Shown: positions 8,813-17,607, counted from the first letter of the stretch. The stretch: DNA of 64,000 bases from CAG-177 sp003514385 (GCA_051920445.1 JBPPLN010000001.1:1054001-1118000), one strand, 5' to 3'. The notes: a model not told the origin generated them from the letters alone. Made by a program: numbers and translations.

Positions 8813-9367
8813 ATGAATAAAGCAGGAACGCAAAGAATAGAAACCGATAGATTGATACTTCGAAGATTCAGATTAGAGGATGCAGAGGATATGTATGCAA
8901 ATTGGGCATCTGATCCCGAAGTCGCGAGATTTCTGACATGGCCGACGCATTCGAGCGTTGAAGTGACAAAGAGCCTTCTTGCCGATTGGATACCCAGATA
9001 TGAAGAAGGCGGATACTTTAATTGGGTTATGGAGTATAAAGAAACAGGAAAAGCTATTGGTAATATTTCTGTTGTAAAGCTTAATGAGAATACAAAGGCT
9101 GCTGATATGGGTTATTGTATGAGCCGGGCGTACTGGGGGCAGGGATTAATGCCTGAAGCATTAAATGCCGTGATGGATTATCTTTTTGATGTTGTCGGAC
9201 TAAATCGTATTGCCGCCTGTCATGATGCAAACAATCCAAAATCAGGACGCGTTATGGAAAAAGCCGGAATGAAACGGGAAGGTATTCTTAGAGCTGCCGG
9301 AAAGAACAACCTCGGAATCTGTGACGAGGTGTGGTATGCGATGATCCGAAATGACAGGAAGAAATGA
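8813..9367 (+). CDS. RimJ/RimL-type GNAT acetyltransferase
   Basis: The 184-residue protein follows the RimJ/RimL pattern: TDRLILRRFRLEDAEDMYANWASDPEV at the N-terminus, MGYCMSRAYWGQGLMPEALNAV as the acetyl-CoA motif, and NRIAACHDANNPKSGRVMEKAGM towards the C-terminus. RimJ/RimL acetylate ribosomal protein N-termini, but most Firmicute relatives have unknown substrates. AGGGGAG lies six bases before the ATG. Codon usage is more AT-rich than in the flanking core genes (many ATA, AAT and GAA codons), which may point to recent acquisition. Confidence 0.85.
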   Translation: MNKAGTQRIETDRLILRRFRLEDAEDMYANWASDPEVARFLTWPTHSSVEVTKSLLADWIPRYEEGGYFNWVMEYKETGKAIGNISVVKLNENTKAADMGYCMSRAYWGQGLMPEALNAVMDYLFDVVGLNRIAACHDANNPKSGRVMEKAGMKREGILRAAGKNNLGICDEVWYAMIRNDRKK

Positions 9368-9607
9368 AGAATCGATTTTTTGTTACAGAAAAGCAGTGAA
9401 CAAATTTCACTTTGCCGAGGCAATGAAGTCGATCCGAGTGCCTTGACTTAGCCGCTCGACGGCATATTCCTGACGGGGAGAGTGTGCGGACAGCGTGAAT
9501 ATGCTTCTTTTTATTCACACCAAAGAAGAATACAAAACAGCAGGCAGAATCGTAAAAAGATGTTCGCGATAAGCTCAAAATCCGACCGACACACAAAACC
9601 GCATAAA
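9368..9607. other. Intergenic stretch without a recognisable gene
   Basis: About 240 bp between convergent genes. I see no ORF with a ribosome binding site, no clear hairpin with a U-tract for the plus strand, and no repeat shared with elsewhere in the window. Confidence 0.5.
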
Positions 9608-9637
9608 AGACGGGCACCGGTTTCACGGTGCCCGTAG
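9608..9637 (-). terminator. Terminator of ktrA
   Basis: ACGGGCACCG ... CGGTGCCCGT stem (9610-9635) a few bases after the ktrA stop, followed on the minus strand by CTTTTATG. Confidence 0.8.
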
Positions 9638-9639
9638 TT

Positions 9640-10323
9640 TTATCTTGTCTCATCCATCCAATCGGACAGGCGCGTCATGCTTTTTTCGCTGCCGACAGCA
9701 TAGAGAATATCGCCCTCACGGAACATATAATCGGGATGCACATTGTCTGTCAAATTTCCGTTGTTTTCTATAGCGATTATGTTTACTCCGAACCTTCCCC
9801 GCATATCGGCGGACATTATCGTCATTCCGACGATCTTACGCGGAACTTCAAGCTTAAGGAGATTCAGCTTTCGGCTCAGCTGAACAAAGTCCAGCATATT
9901 GGGAGTTTCCAGTTTGTGGGCGAGTCTGACTGCCATATCCCTCTCGGGGTAGACGACTTCTGCGCCGAGCTTCTTGAGTATCTCGCCCTGCTCGGCGCTC
10001 GCGGCCTTTGATATGACGGTCGGCACACCGAGAGAGACAACGTTGAGAGTGGTCAGAATCGAAGTGTCCATCTTTTCTCCGATGCAGACCACCACGACGT
10101 CGCAGTTTTGTATTCCGGTCTCCGAGAGAGTCTTTTTGTCGAAGCTGTTGACGACAAAGGCGTTCTCCGTGTATTCGCGCATCTCGCGCACCTTTTCCTC
10201 GTTTCCGTCGATTACGAGCGGCTCCGCGCCCGATTTCGCAAGCTCCACAGCCAGAGCAGAGCCGAAGCGCCCGAGTCCGATTATTCCGTAAGATTTGCTG
10301 TCACTTTTTGATTTTTTAAACAT
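9640..10323 (-). CDS. ktrA: Potassium uptake regulatory subunit KtrA (TrkA-N/TrkA-C)
   Basis: Cytoplasmic RCK subunit that forms an octameric ring gating the KtrB channel and responds to ATP/ADP and usually c-di-AMP. The 227 residues contain the Rossmann nucleotide-binding motif GIGRFGSALAVELAKSG near the N-terminus (after the start SYGI), an acidic strand end (VIDGNEEK), and a TrkA-C domain (about 140-220) with the GD.L.A.G strand seen as EGDILYAVGSEK. It is the second gene of a ktrB-ktrA operon, 15 bp behind ktrB, and ends at a strong terminator. Confidence 0.94.
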   Translation of the reverse strand: MFKKSKSDSKSYGIIGLGRFGSALAVELAKSGAEPLVIDGNEEKVREMREYTENAFVVNSFDKKTLSETGIQNCDVVVVCIGEKMDTSILTTLNVVSLGVPTVISKAASAEQGEILKKLGAEVVYPERDMAVRLAHKLETPNMLDFVQLSRKLNLLKLEVPRKIVGMTIMSADMRGRFGVNIIAIENNGNLTDNVHPDYMFREGDILYAVGSEKSMTRLSDWMDETR

Positions 10324-10338
10324 CTTTGTCCTCCGTTC

Positions 10339-11637
10339 TCAGCCTATGGCTATGTTTCCGTCGGGATATCTTGTTCTCTCTCCGTTTGTAAAATACCAGA
10401 GCGTTGCTATTGTCAGCGGTCCGAGACGTCCTATATACATAATCACGATTGACAACAGCTTGCTCGCAGTGCCGAGGCTGGTAGTTATTCCGGTAGAAAG
10501 TCCGACTGTGCCGAATGCGCTCGTTACTTCGAACAGTGCGTCTCTTATGGGTATATCCGGCTCAAACGCGGTCATGAAAAATGTCCCGATCGCTACCACT
10601 CCGATTCCCATGACTGCTATGACCGACGCCTTGCGGAACACGCCGCGCGGCACGGAATAGTGAAACGCCTTTCCCGAGGTGTTTGTCGCGGCGGTCTTTA
10701 TGCCCTGGATCAGCGCAAACAGCGTGCTCGTCTTTATTCCGCCGCCGGTGGAGCCGGGCGACGCGCCGACGAACATTAAAAAGATCATAGCGAGCAGTCC
10801 CGCGTTTGAAAATTCGCCGAGCGAATATGTCGAGAAGCCCGCCGTCCTCGCGGTCACGCTGTTGAACAGGGCTCCTATCCACGGCATATCCTCGGTAATT
10901 CTGAAAATCACCGCGCCGCCGACCGTCAGCACGATGCTCATTGTGAGCACTACTTTTGTGTGCATGGAAAATCTGCGCCAGCGAAATCGCTTTTCGACAA
11001 TCTCGCGGATAACGAGAAAGCCGATTCCGCCGAAGAATATCAAAAGGCAGGTCACGAGATTTAAGAACACATCCTCTTTGTAGGCGGAGAGGCTTTGGAA
11101 GTTTCCGAGGATGTCGAAGCCGGAGTTGTTGAACGCGGCGACGGAGTGAAAAAGGCTTATTCCGAGAGCTTTGAGCGGCGGGTAATCGCGCACGAAAACA
11201 ATGAAGCTCAGCACAGCGCCGACAAGCTCAAATGCCGCCGTAGTCAAAAACACGCTTTTTATAAATTTTACTATTCCCTTGCCTGAGTCGAGATTCATCG
11301 CATCGCGCAGAACGCTGCGCCCCTTGAGATTTATCCTCTTTCCGACAGTCAGAATGACTCCCGCTCCCATCGATGTGACCCCGAGACCGCCTATCTGGAT
11401 GAGTGCGCCCAGAATAAACTGACCGAACGGCGTGAATGTATCTCCGGCATCAACGGCTATCAGCCCGGTCACGCAGACCGCGCTTGTCGAAGTGTACAGC
11501 GCGTCTATGTATTTTAAGTCTACGCCGTTTCGCACGCTGCACGGCAGCATCAGCAGACCCGAGCCTATAAATATCGCGGCTGCAAAACCGAGCGCAATTA
11601 TTCTTGCAGACGACATTCTTTTTAACAGCTTTCTCAT
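10339..11637 (-). CDS. ktrB: Potassium uptake channel subunit KtrB (TrkH family)
   Basis: Membrane subunit of a K+ (Na+-coupled in some members) uptake system, 432 residues, with four M1-P-M2 repeats. Selectivity-filter-like turns can be seen: SAVCVTGL, FNNSGFD, TARTAGFST and SAFGTVGLSTG, each with the characteristic Gly. Hydrophobic helices run the whole length. The ATG at 11637 follows GAGGTG closely. Expression is expected to be set by the manganese-type riboswitch and terminator immediately upstream (11657-11797), an unusual partner for a potassium channel; ktrA follows in the same transcript. Confidence 0.95.
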   Translation of the reverse strand: MRKLLKRMSSARIIALGFAAAIFIGSGLLMLPCSVRNGVDLKYIDALYTSTSAVCVTGLIAVDAGDTFTPFGQFILGALIQIGGLGVTSMGAGVILTVGKRINLKGRSVLRDAMNLDSGKGIVKFIKSVFLTTAAFELVGAVLSFIVFVRDYPPLKALGISLFHSVAAFNNSGFDILGNFQSLSAYKEDVFLNLVTCLLIFFGGIGFLVIREIVEKRFRWRRFSMHTKVVLTMSIVLTVGGAVIFRITEDMPWIGALFNSVTARTAGFSTYSLGEFSNAGLLAMIFLMFVGASPGSTGGGIKTSTLFALIQGIKTAATNTSGKAFHYSVPRGVFRKASVIAVMGIGVVAIGTFFMTAFEPDIPIRDALFEVTSAFGTVGLSTGITTSLGTASKLLSIVIMYIGRLGPLTIATLWYFTNGERTRYPDGNIAIG

Positions 11638-11656
11638 AATTCACCTCGTATCCCGC

Positions 11657-11695
11657 AAAAAAGACCTTCGGCAGAATCGGTCTGCCAAAGGTCTT
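11657..11695 (-). terminator. Leader terminator of ktrBA (riboswitch expression platform)
   Basis: On the minus strand AAGACCTTTGGCAGA pairs with TCTGCCGAAGGTCTT around a five-base loop (11661-11695), followed by six T (11662-11657). The 5' arm contains the 3' strand of the riboswitch P1 helix (GCAAGACC), so P1 formation and termination exclude each other. Confidence 0.9.
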
Positions 11696-11797
11696 GCCTC
11701 ATTCACGGCCAACGCCGCCAATGTCCGCTGCCAGCACAGCTCCTGTGCGGTTGGTGACAGTCGGATGGGTAACCCATAGCTACTCCCCATTGGTTGT
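11687..11797 (-). promoter_or_regulatory. yybP-ykoY (manganese) riboswitch aptamer upstream of ktrB
   Basis: The RNA reads GGGGAGUAGC near its 5' end (11788-11779), a GACUGUCACC segment in the middle, and GAGGCAAGACCUUUGG at its 3' end. These are the family signatures of the yybP-ykoY aptamer, which senses Mn2+. P1 forms between CAAUGG and CCUUUG with one mismatch. Because the P1 3' strand is also the 5' arm of the terminator at 11657-11695, ligand binding should prevent termination and turn ktrBA on. Known targets of this class are mostly Mn exporters (MntP, YkoY/TerC, P-type ATPases). No such gene is seen here. Confidence 0.85.
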
Positions 11798-11803
11798 GGC
11801 TTA

Positions 11804-11831
11804 ATTATATCCCTTTGCGGGCGAAAGTCAA
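11804..11831 (-). promoter_or_regulatory. Promoter of the ktrBA leader
   Basis: Minus strand TTGACT (11831-11826), 16-bp spacer, TATAAT (11809-11804). It places the 5' end right before the aptamer. Confidence 0.8.
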
Positions 11832-11867
11832 TATATTTATGAAAAAATTATCCGACATTAAAGGCAG

Positions 11868-11896
11868 AAAAGGTCTGCCGAGCTAATCGACAGACC
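11868..11896 (-). terminator. Terminator of the lipoprotein gene
   Basis: Nine-base arms (GGTCTGTCG / CGGCAGACC, one G-T pair) around a 7-nt loop at 11896-11872, followed by TTTTCT, 22 bp behind the stop codon. Confidence 0.8.
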
Positions 11897-11917
11897 CATG
11901 TCTTTATGAAATTCCTA

Positions 11918-12847
11918 TTAATAAGCGAAAGTGTACTGCTGCTTCCATGTGCCGGTGAAGTTAGCATCGATACCAACATTGCTATTACCGAAGGTAAGTT
12001 TGCAGACAACATTTGCCGGCTCGCTGACATTGATGCTCGCGAGAGTACCGTCCGCGTTGAGCACGAAAGTGAATGTGCCGCTCTGATAATTAACCTTCGT
12101 GCTCTTCGGGCTGAAGGGTTTAAAATCATCTGGAGTCAGCGAAAGCGTATCAAAGCAAGAGCCATGATGCTTGGGAACAAATGTAAGCCCCTCGCCGCTC
12201 TCGGTAACGAGAGTGATGCTGACCTTCCAGCCGCTGCCCTGTTTGACGCAGGAAGCCGCCTTGACACCTGCGGGATCGACTTTATAGGAAGCGCGCTTTG
12301 CCGCGGGCATGAAGCTTGCAAGAGTCGTGCCATCGGAAGCCTTGCCGCCGTTAAAAGTTTTTGTCGCGGTCTTGGGATAATCGTTGGGAAGAAGGGGCTC
12401 TGCCTTAGCAATAAGGTCGATTCCGAGAATCTTGTCGGGGTTAAGGCTGTTGATCTTCGAAGTTGTTCCCTGAACTCTCTTGACAGATACCTTTCCGGTG
12501 TAGCTCTTCATAGCCGAAGCGTACTTGTTGAAGAACGCAACGATCTCAGCCTTGCTGCCGTTGACGGGAGCCTTGATCTCAGCTGCGGGCTTGTTGCCCT
12601 GCTGGCCGCCCTGCTGACCCTGAGTAGCTGCCTCGCTGCCGCCCTCGGAGGGTGCGACTGCCGTGCTGTCGTCAGCGGTGCTCTCTGCCGCGTTGCTCTC
12701 CGCGTCGCCCGTCTGGGTGTCCTGAACGTCTGCGTTCGCGTCCTGCGAGCTCTCAGCCGTTGTGTCGTTCTTGTCGTCCTTGCCCTTACATGCCGCAAAT
12801 GCAAATATCATTATCAGCGCGAGCAGGATAGCAATAATTCTCTTCAT
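11918..12847 (-). CDS. Hypothetical secreted lipoprotein
   Basis: A 309-residue protein of unknown function. A signal peptide ends in a lipobox (IFAFAACKG), giving a mature lipoprotein with Cys about 20. A roughly 70-residue low-complexity linker rich in Asp, Ala, Ser, Thr, Glu and Gln follows, then a globular part (about 80-309) with a run of alternating beta strands ending in TWKQQYTFAY. The fold may be a LolA/LppX-like or other lipid- or peptide-binding barrel, but this is a guess. The start at 12847 has AAAGGAGA upstream; the 18 extra codons from 12901 lie in a hairpin-containing leader. It is a single-gene unit with its own promoter and terminator. Confidence 0.8.
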   Translation of the reverse strand: MKRIIAILLALIMIFAFAACKGKDDKNDTTAESSQDANADVQDTQTGDAESNAAESTADDSTAVAPSEGGSEAATQGQQGGQQGNKPAAEIKAPVNGSKAEIVAFFNKYASAMKSYTGKVSVKRVQGTTSKINSLNPDKILGIDLIAKAEPLLPNDYPKTATKTFNGGKASDGTTLASFMPAAKRASYKVDPAGVKAASCVKQGSGWKVSITLVTESGEGLTFVPKHHGSCFDTLSLTPDDFKPFSPKSTKVNYQSGTFTFVLNADGTLASINVSEPANVVCKLTFGNSNVGIDANFTGTWKQQYTFAY

Positions 12848-12900
12848 AGTTTGTCTCCTTTCATCTTTCGGCAGAGCATCCTCTGCCATGCTACGATTCA

Positions 12901-12929
12901 AGTTTACTTTATGTTTATTCGTTTGTCAA
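12901..12929 (-). promoter_or_regulatory. Promoter of the lipoprotein gene
   Basis: Minus strand TTGACA (12929-12924), 17-bp spacer, TAAACT (12906-12901). The leader contains a 7-bp hairpin (GGCAGAG/CTCTGCC, 12870-12887). Confidence 0.65.
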
Positions 12930-13082
12930 GAGAATAAACTTTATTTTATATTTCCATAATTTCCATAATTTTTTATCGATTTTTGTGCACTATATATTAT
13001 ATTCGTTCTTTATACAATATATAATAATCCGCCGCATACCGGGCACACTATACAGCGAAAAAGAACAGAAAGGGTGCATAAA

Positions 13083-13514
13083 ATGAGCAAAGACACACTT
13101 GAGCTGCTGCGCGAATGCGACAGCGGAATAAAAATGGCGGTCGGCAGCATTGACGAAGTGAGCGGACACATTAAAGATGAGGATCTCAAAAACCTGCTCG
13201 AGAAGAGCAAGGAGGAACACAGCCAGCTCGGCGGAACGATAAAAGAACAGCTGGCGTCGCTCGGCGACGACGGCAAGGACCCGGGGATAATGGCGAAGAG
13301 CATGTCGTGGATAAAAACCAACGTCAAGCTCGGCATGAACGACTCGGACAGGACTGTCGCCGGTCTGATGACCGACGGGTGCGACATGGGCATAAAGAGC
13401 CTGACCCGATACCTCAACGAATACAAAGGCGCGGACGGCGCTTCGCGCAGCACGGCGCGCCGCCTCATCGGCATAGAAGAGGATCTTCTCTGCGGGCTGA
13501 GACCGTACCTGTAA
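13083..13514 (+). CDS. DUF2383-like four-helix (ferritin-like) protein
   Basis: A 143-residue, all-helical, charged soluble protein resembling the PA2169/DUF2383 group of ferritin-like bundles: DTLELLRECDSGIKMAVGSI at the start, an HSQLGGTIKEQL helix, then MTDGCDMGIKSLTRYLNEY. Function is not established. The ATG at 13083 follows AGAAAGGG at normal spacing; an in-frame GTG at 13074 is less likely. No operon partner on the plus strand. Confidence 0.72.
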   Translation: MSKDTLELLRECDSGIKMAVGSIDEVSGHIKDEDLKNLLEKSKEEHSQLGGTIKEQLASLGDDGKDPGIMAKSMSWIKTNVKLGMNDSDRTVAGLMTDGCDMGIKSLTRYLNEYKGADGASRSTARRLIGIEEDLLCGLRPYL

Positions 13515-13665
13515 TATATATCTACGGGACAGCGCATAGGTTCATAAGCCGGCCGGGCACAGCAAATTGTCACTGTGCTCGGCATTATGTTATTGTCATT
13601 TGTATACCTCTCAAACATAAATCTCCCACCGCGGCACATAAAGCACTGCGGCGGGCTTAATTTAT

Positions 13666-14154
13666 TCAGACCTCTATATAATACGGGCAGATATCCTCGT
13701 AGCTGCCGTCCTTCATTCTGAAGCCGCCGGGGATAGTGCCGAGCTGTTTGAAGCCGATGCGCTCATAGAGATGGCGCGCGTGGATGTTCGTCCTGACGAC
13801 GGCGTTGAACTGGAGCACTCTGAAGCCCTCTTCATGCGCCCGGCGGATGCAGTCGAGCACCAGCTTTTCGCCGATGTGCTGTCCTCTGCTTTTTGACGAA
13901 ACTGCGTAGCTCGCGTTGCAGATGTGCCCACACCTGCCGACGTTATTCGGGTGCAGGATATAGAGCCCGAGCACCTTTCCGTCAACCTCAGCGACGCCGC
14001 AGGAAGTCTGCGCGGCGAAGAATTTTTCCCCGCCGACGCTGTCGAGCGTCTCCTCCTGCGGAAAAGCCACGCCGCCCTCGACTACCTCATTCCATACGGC
14101 GATCATCTCCGGGAGATCGCCTTTTTCGTATTTTCTGATTGTTACTTCGTTCAT
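13666..14154 (-). CDS. GNAT family N-acetyltransferase (phosphinothricin-acetyltransferase-like)
   Basis: A 162-residue protein starting NEVTIRKYEKGDLPEMIAVWNEVV. The acetyl-CoA motif is seen in YAVSSKSRGQHIGEKLVLDC, followed by LQFNAVVRTNIHARHLYERIGF and a C-terminal YEDICPYYIEV, close in style to the PAT/YncA group, which acetylates amino-acid-like molecules. The start at 14154 has GGAGGG at good spacing; the longer reading to 14304 would run into the end of the next gene. It lies 20 bp behind the beta-helix gene and may share its transcript. Confidence 0.85.
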   Translation of the reverse strand: MNEVTIRKYEKGDLPEMIAVWNEVVEGGVAFPQEETLDSVGGEKFFAAQTSCGVAEVDGKVLGLYILHPNNVGRCGHICNASYAVSSKSRGQHIGEKLVLDCIRRAHEEGFRVLQFNAVVRTNIHARHLYERIGFKQLGTIPGGFRMKDGSYEDICPYYIEV

Positions 14155-14174
14155 TTTATCCCTCCGGGAGATTT

Positions 14175-16025
14175 TCAAAGAAAAGCTTTGAGCCCGTGGT
14201 CGAGGGCGATTATATCGCCAAACGGGGCGAGCGGCGTTTTGTTCCAGCGGTTTCCGCTTATCTTCACCGCCGAGCAGCAGTCGCCGAGGCGGATGCGCCC
14301 GCATCTCAAATCAATGCCGTCGATACTCCGCGTGTTGATTATTTTATTATTAGTAATATTCAATCCCGAGACATTGTCGGCGCGGAGTATATAGTTTTCG
14401 CAGTTTATGAAGCGGTTGGATTCGACGGTTATATTCGAAAACGCCGCGACCTGCGCCCCGCTGCCCGCGATATTTGTCTCTATTCTGATGGCGGAATCCC
14501 AACCGCTGTAGCAGCCAATCTTGAACTCGTTGTTACGGATAACAAGATTGTTGACTCCCGTGCCCTCGTACCAGAGACCGGGCATGATGTCCATAACGAT
14601 TTTTATCTGCTGACCCATTATTTTATAGAATCGGTTATTCTCGCAGAGTCCGTTGTCGCTCTGGAGCAGCAGTCCGCGTGCGCGGTGCTCGTGGAAATAG
14701 TTGTTTGAAATGACATAATTTCCGCTGTCGCAGTCGGCGATATACATTATTGTATCGGCGGCTATCTCTTCGGGCAGTGTTCTGTCGAAGCTTATCACGC
14801 CGTCGGCGGAGATGTCGGTTATCTTAGCCTCAAAGTCTATGTCGGCATAAGTGCCGAGCTTGAATTTCATTGTGTCGCCGATGTTCAGCAAATACTGATT
14901 CGCATACACCGTGAGCGCATTGTCGGACACGCGCTGTTTTATATAGAGAAGATTGTCGTGGACATTGAGCGAGTCATCGCCCATATAACTGAAATCGCAG
15001 CCGGAAACTCTGAAATGCCCGTTCGTGTCCGCGATATGCACGCCGTCTGCGGTCGCCGAGATGTGGCGCGTTTTTTCATATCCCGGGCGGATGCCTATGG
15101 ACGAGTTCAGTATCTGATAGCGGCTGACGCGCTGAGTGAAGAGCCAGCCCATGCCGGCGGCGGAATATATCTTCACGCCGTCAAATGTAATATTCTCCGA
15201 CGCGCCGCAGACCGAGAAAACTTGAGAGCCGTAGACATAGTGGCGGACAAGATAGCATTCGCGGTTTTTGAACTCGTCGAGCGAGCCGTCGTGGGTCACT
15301 CTCAGAACGTTTTTGCCGACTTTTTCAATGCTTTTAATTATCTCGGGGTGCTGATAAATATAATTTTCCTTGCTCTCGCCCGCCGCGCCGAAGGTCAGCG
15401 TCCTGGGGTCGAGCTGGGTCATCACCATGACGGCGATATCCTCGGGCACTTCGTCAAGCTCGGTAAAGCGCATATCGAACGTATGCTTTATCGTGTTTCG
15501 CTTCCCGATTTTAACGACGGAAGCAAGGCGGGATTCGTCCCAAGCCCAGTCGACGGCGAGACCCTTTATCTCAAAATTTTCGCATCCGCTTATCTCGAAA
15601 TATCTGTCGCAGTCAAAGACAAACACCGCACCCTCGGCGTCGATTAGAACATTCTTGAGCGAATTTAGACCGATAGTATTCTTCGGCGAGAAGCGGTATT
15701 CCCCGGCATCTATTACAAGACGCGTGCCCGGATTCCTGCGGCAGTAATCAATCGCGCGGCAAAAAGCGTCCGTGTTGTCCTGCGCGTTGCTGTCCATGCC
15801 GAAATCGGAAGCATATATTATTTTCATATTTTCCGCGTTCGGGCGGGAGATATAGAACACCGAGTCGTCAACGCCGACAACTTTGTCATATACCGAAAGC
15901 TCCGACGGCGCGGGTTCGCTCTCGTGCGGCAGCTCGCCTTTTGGCGGCACAACGGTCAGCGGAATATTGAACACCGGCGCGAGCGCGATAATGATCGCCA
16001 CGAGGGCGGAGAGAATACACTGCAT
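14175..16025 (-). CDS. Secreted right-handed parallel beta-helix protein
   Basis: A 616-residue exported protein. The N-terminus is a signal segment (QCILSALVAIIIALAPVF). The body is a parallel beta-helix of the pectate-lyase/PbH1 type: FRFSPKNTIGLNSLKNVLID, ENFEIKGLAV, NITFDGVKIY, FRVSGCDFSYMGDDSLNVHDN, YVISNNYFHEHRARGLLLQSDN and NLVIRNNEFKIG are successive coils. Such folds in gut bacteria usually belong to polysaccharide-active enzymes (for example GH110, polysaccharide lyases). HRARGLLLQ after a long helix resembles alpha-1,3-galactosidase (GH110-like) proteins, but catalytic residues cannot be assigned. The start at 16025 has GGAGGAAG upstream. Confidence 0.8.
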   Translation of the reverse strand: MQCILSALVAIIIALAPVFNIPLTVVPPKGELPHESEPAPSELSVYDKVVGVDDSVFYISRPNAENMKIIYASDFGMDSNAQDNTDAFCRAIDYCRRNPGTRLVIDAGEYRFSPKNTIGLNSLKNVLIDAEGAVFVFDCDRYFEISGCENFEIKGLAVDWAWDESRLASVVKIGKRNTIKHTFDMRFTELDEVPEDIAVMVMTQLDPRTLTFGAAGESKENYIYQHPEIIKSIEKVGKNVLRVTHDGSLDEFKNRECYLVRHYVYGSQVFSVCGASENITFDGVKIYSAAGMGWLFTQRVSRYQILNSSIGIRPGYEKTRHISATADGVHIADTNGHFRVSGCDFSYMGDDSLNVHDNLLYIKQRVSDNALTVYANQYLLNIGDTMKFKLGTYADIDFEAKITDISADGVISFDRTLPEEIAADTIMYIADCDSGNYVISNNYFHEHRARGLLLQSDNGLCENNRFYKIMGQQIKIVMDIMPGLWYEGTGVNNLVIRNNEFKIGCYSGWDSAIRIETNIAGSGAQVAAFSNITVESNRFINCENYILRADNVSGLNITNNKIINTRSIDGIDLRCGRIRLGDCCSAVKISGNRWNKTPLAPFGDIIALDHGLKAFL

Positions 16026-16083
16026 ATTTCTTCCTCCGTAAGATTTATATGCCAAAGTATACCACACAACAAAAAAAGTCGCA

Positions 16084-16114
16084 ACAAAAAAGGGACCGCC
16101 CGAAAGCAGTCCCG
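16084..16114 (-). terminator. Terminator of the PF06541-type membrane gene
   Basis: GGGACTGC ... GCGGTCCC stem (16092-16113), followed on the minus strand by CTTTTTTG, 20 bp behind the stop at 16134. Confidence 0.7.
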
Positions 16115-16133
16115 CATTGCAAAATAGCTTTGC

Positions 16134-16814
16134 TTATTTTTTTATAACATGCCATTCGCAGAAGCGGCTTGACATCATCGCGTCGTCATACTTGCTGTCG
16201 ACATACTGACCGATCTGCGTTGTCGCGGCAATCCCCGCGCGGCGGTCTCTCCAGCGCACCATGCACACGAGAGTGAACGAGAGATTGATTATCATAAATA
16301 TCGATAACGCGGCACACGCGACCTTCCAGCCCGTGCCCTGCATACGCGCGAACACCTTTTTGAGCTTCGGCACGACCATATAGGCGAAGATAACGCCCGC
16401 AAGTCCCCAGAGCAGCGTCATTTTCAGGCAGATTAGACCTTTGTAGTTCATGAAGCTCTTTGAGTAGTCCCACGCTTTCATACCCATGCCGTATTCGAGC
16501 AGCAGCCCGCAGGCGAGCTCAAAGACCGTGGCGACTATCGCGATAGAGCAGAACCGGGCGACAACTCCCTTGTAACCGGTGCTCCGTATCTTTTCGCCGC
16601 TTATGTAGAACATCACTGCGCCTACGCCGTATATCAAAGAGAACGGTCCCCAGATGGTTGCGACATGCGTCTCCCAGTGGCCGAAAATCAGCCTGCACCA
16701 TGTACCCTCGAGCAAAACGCCGAGCACATTGCCGAACATGAACAGCCAGAACATATTGCAGTAGGTCACGCCGTCCTTCTTCATCTCGGCAAGACCCTCA
16801 TGCCTGTTTTTCAC
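16134..16814 (-). CDS. Multi-pass membrane protein, putative ABC-transporter type IV (PF06541-like)
   Basis: A 226-residue protein with about five hydrophobic helices. It matches the CmpB/DUF1113-like family annotated as putative ABC-transporter permease: MFWLFMFGNVLGVLLEGTWC, TIWGPFSLIYGVGAV, ELACGLLLEYGM, WDYSKSFMNYKGLICLKMTLLWG. The conserved Glu and Trp-Asp-Tyr-Ser are family marks. Function is unknown and no ATPase is adjacent. It starts at GTG 16814 with AGGAGG seven bases upstream. Confidence 0.78.
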   Translation of the reverse strand: MKNRHEGLAEMKKDGVTYCNMFWLFMFGNVLGVLLEGTWCRLIFGHWETHVATIWGPFSLIYGVGAVMFYISGEKIRSTGYKGVVARFCSIAIVATVFELACGLLLEYGMGMKAWDYSKSFMNYKGLICLKMTLLWGLAGVIFAYMVVPKLKKVFARMQGTGWKVACAALSIFMIINLSFTLVCMVRWRDRRAGIAATTQIGQYVDSKYDDAMMSSRFCEWHVIKK

Positions 16815-16911
16815 GGTATCGCCTCCTGTCCTTTGCTTTCTATATAATATAACAGAAGATTCGACTTTTTTACTTCAGATATGAGCATATTTTCAAATGT
16901 TTATTTTTTAT

Positions 16912-17607
16912 TTAATTTTCGCCCTGGCGCTGCCTGATCTTTCTCCAGTTTATGAAGCCGTAGCAGTCATTGACAAAGAACACCGAGAAACAGACTATCA
17001 TCGGCAGATACGACAGGTCGTCGACAGTCGCCATTATCCACATAATAATCAGCACAATGTCATTTGAAGCGTAGCCGAGCCCATAGAGCGGCGAGCGCAG
17101 GAGTGTAAGCGACGCAGCGATAAAGCTCGTTGCAACGGAAACGGTGCTTATCGCGAGCTTCGCGGTATTGAAATATTTCAGAATAAAATAGAACGCCGCA
17201 GTTACCGCCGCAGTAAGAATAATCAGCACTGCCCACTTTTTCGCCCCGACATGCGCCACTTTCACCTCGTTTTCGCCCTCCTTGTACGGATGCCGAAACC
17301 AGGATATTGCCGCGGCGAGGGCTATCGGTGCGGTCATGCCGAGATATGTTATCATCTCGCCGTAGTAGCGAAATTTAAAAGAAATCACAGAATAGAATAT
17401 GCTGAAAACAACAGTCAGCACCTGACCTATCGGATCGCCCTTTGCGTTAAGAATAAGCGAAGTGACGCCGATAAGCGACGCAATAAGGGTGAGATAATCC
17501 CGCTCCCGCGGAAACATAAACGACACCGTAACCAAAACAAGCGACCCGAGCCATATTGCCCATTCGTGCTTTTTGAATGTCTTAAACGGATTCTGATAGT
17601 TTTTCAT
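16912..17607 (-). CDS. PnuC-family nicotinamide-nucleoside/vitamin transporter
   Basis: A 231-residue, 7-8 helix facilitator of the PnuC family (nicotinamide riboside, or related thiamin or riboflavin substrates). Visible: ASLIGVTSLILNAKGDPIGQVLTVVFSIFYSVISFKFRYYGE and a C-terminal FFVNDCYGFINW with the family's aromatic/Asn pair. The start at 17607 follows GAGGTA. The gene is single and preceded by a promoter and a leader that folds into a long hairpin with a ten-base U run just before the ribosome binding site (17618-17676), so transcription is probably attenuated by a ligand. Which vitamin is carried cannot be told from sequence. Confidence 0.83.
   Translation of the reverse strand: MKNYQNPFKTFKKHEWAIWLGSLVLVTVSFMFPRERDYLTLIASLIGVTSLILNAKGDPIGQVLTVVFSIFYSVISFKFRYYGEMITYLGMTAPIALAAAISWFRHPYKEGENEVKVAHVGAKKWAVLIILTAAVTAAFYFILKYFNTAKLAISTVSVATSFIAASLTLLRSPLYGLGYASNDIVLIIMWIMATVDDLSYLPMIVCFSVFFVNDCYGFINWRKIRQRQGEN

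Noticed and set aside
11906..12937. 343-codon open frame opposite the lipoprotein gene
   Set aside because: The opposite strand encodes a lipoprotein with signal peptide, ribosome binding site, promoter and terminator. The plus frame has none of these.
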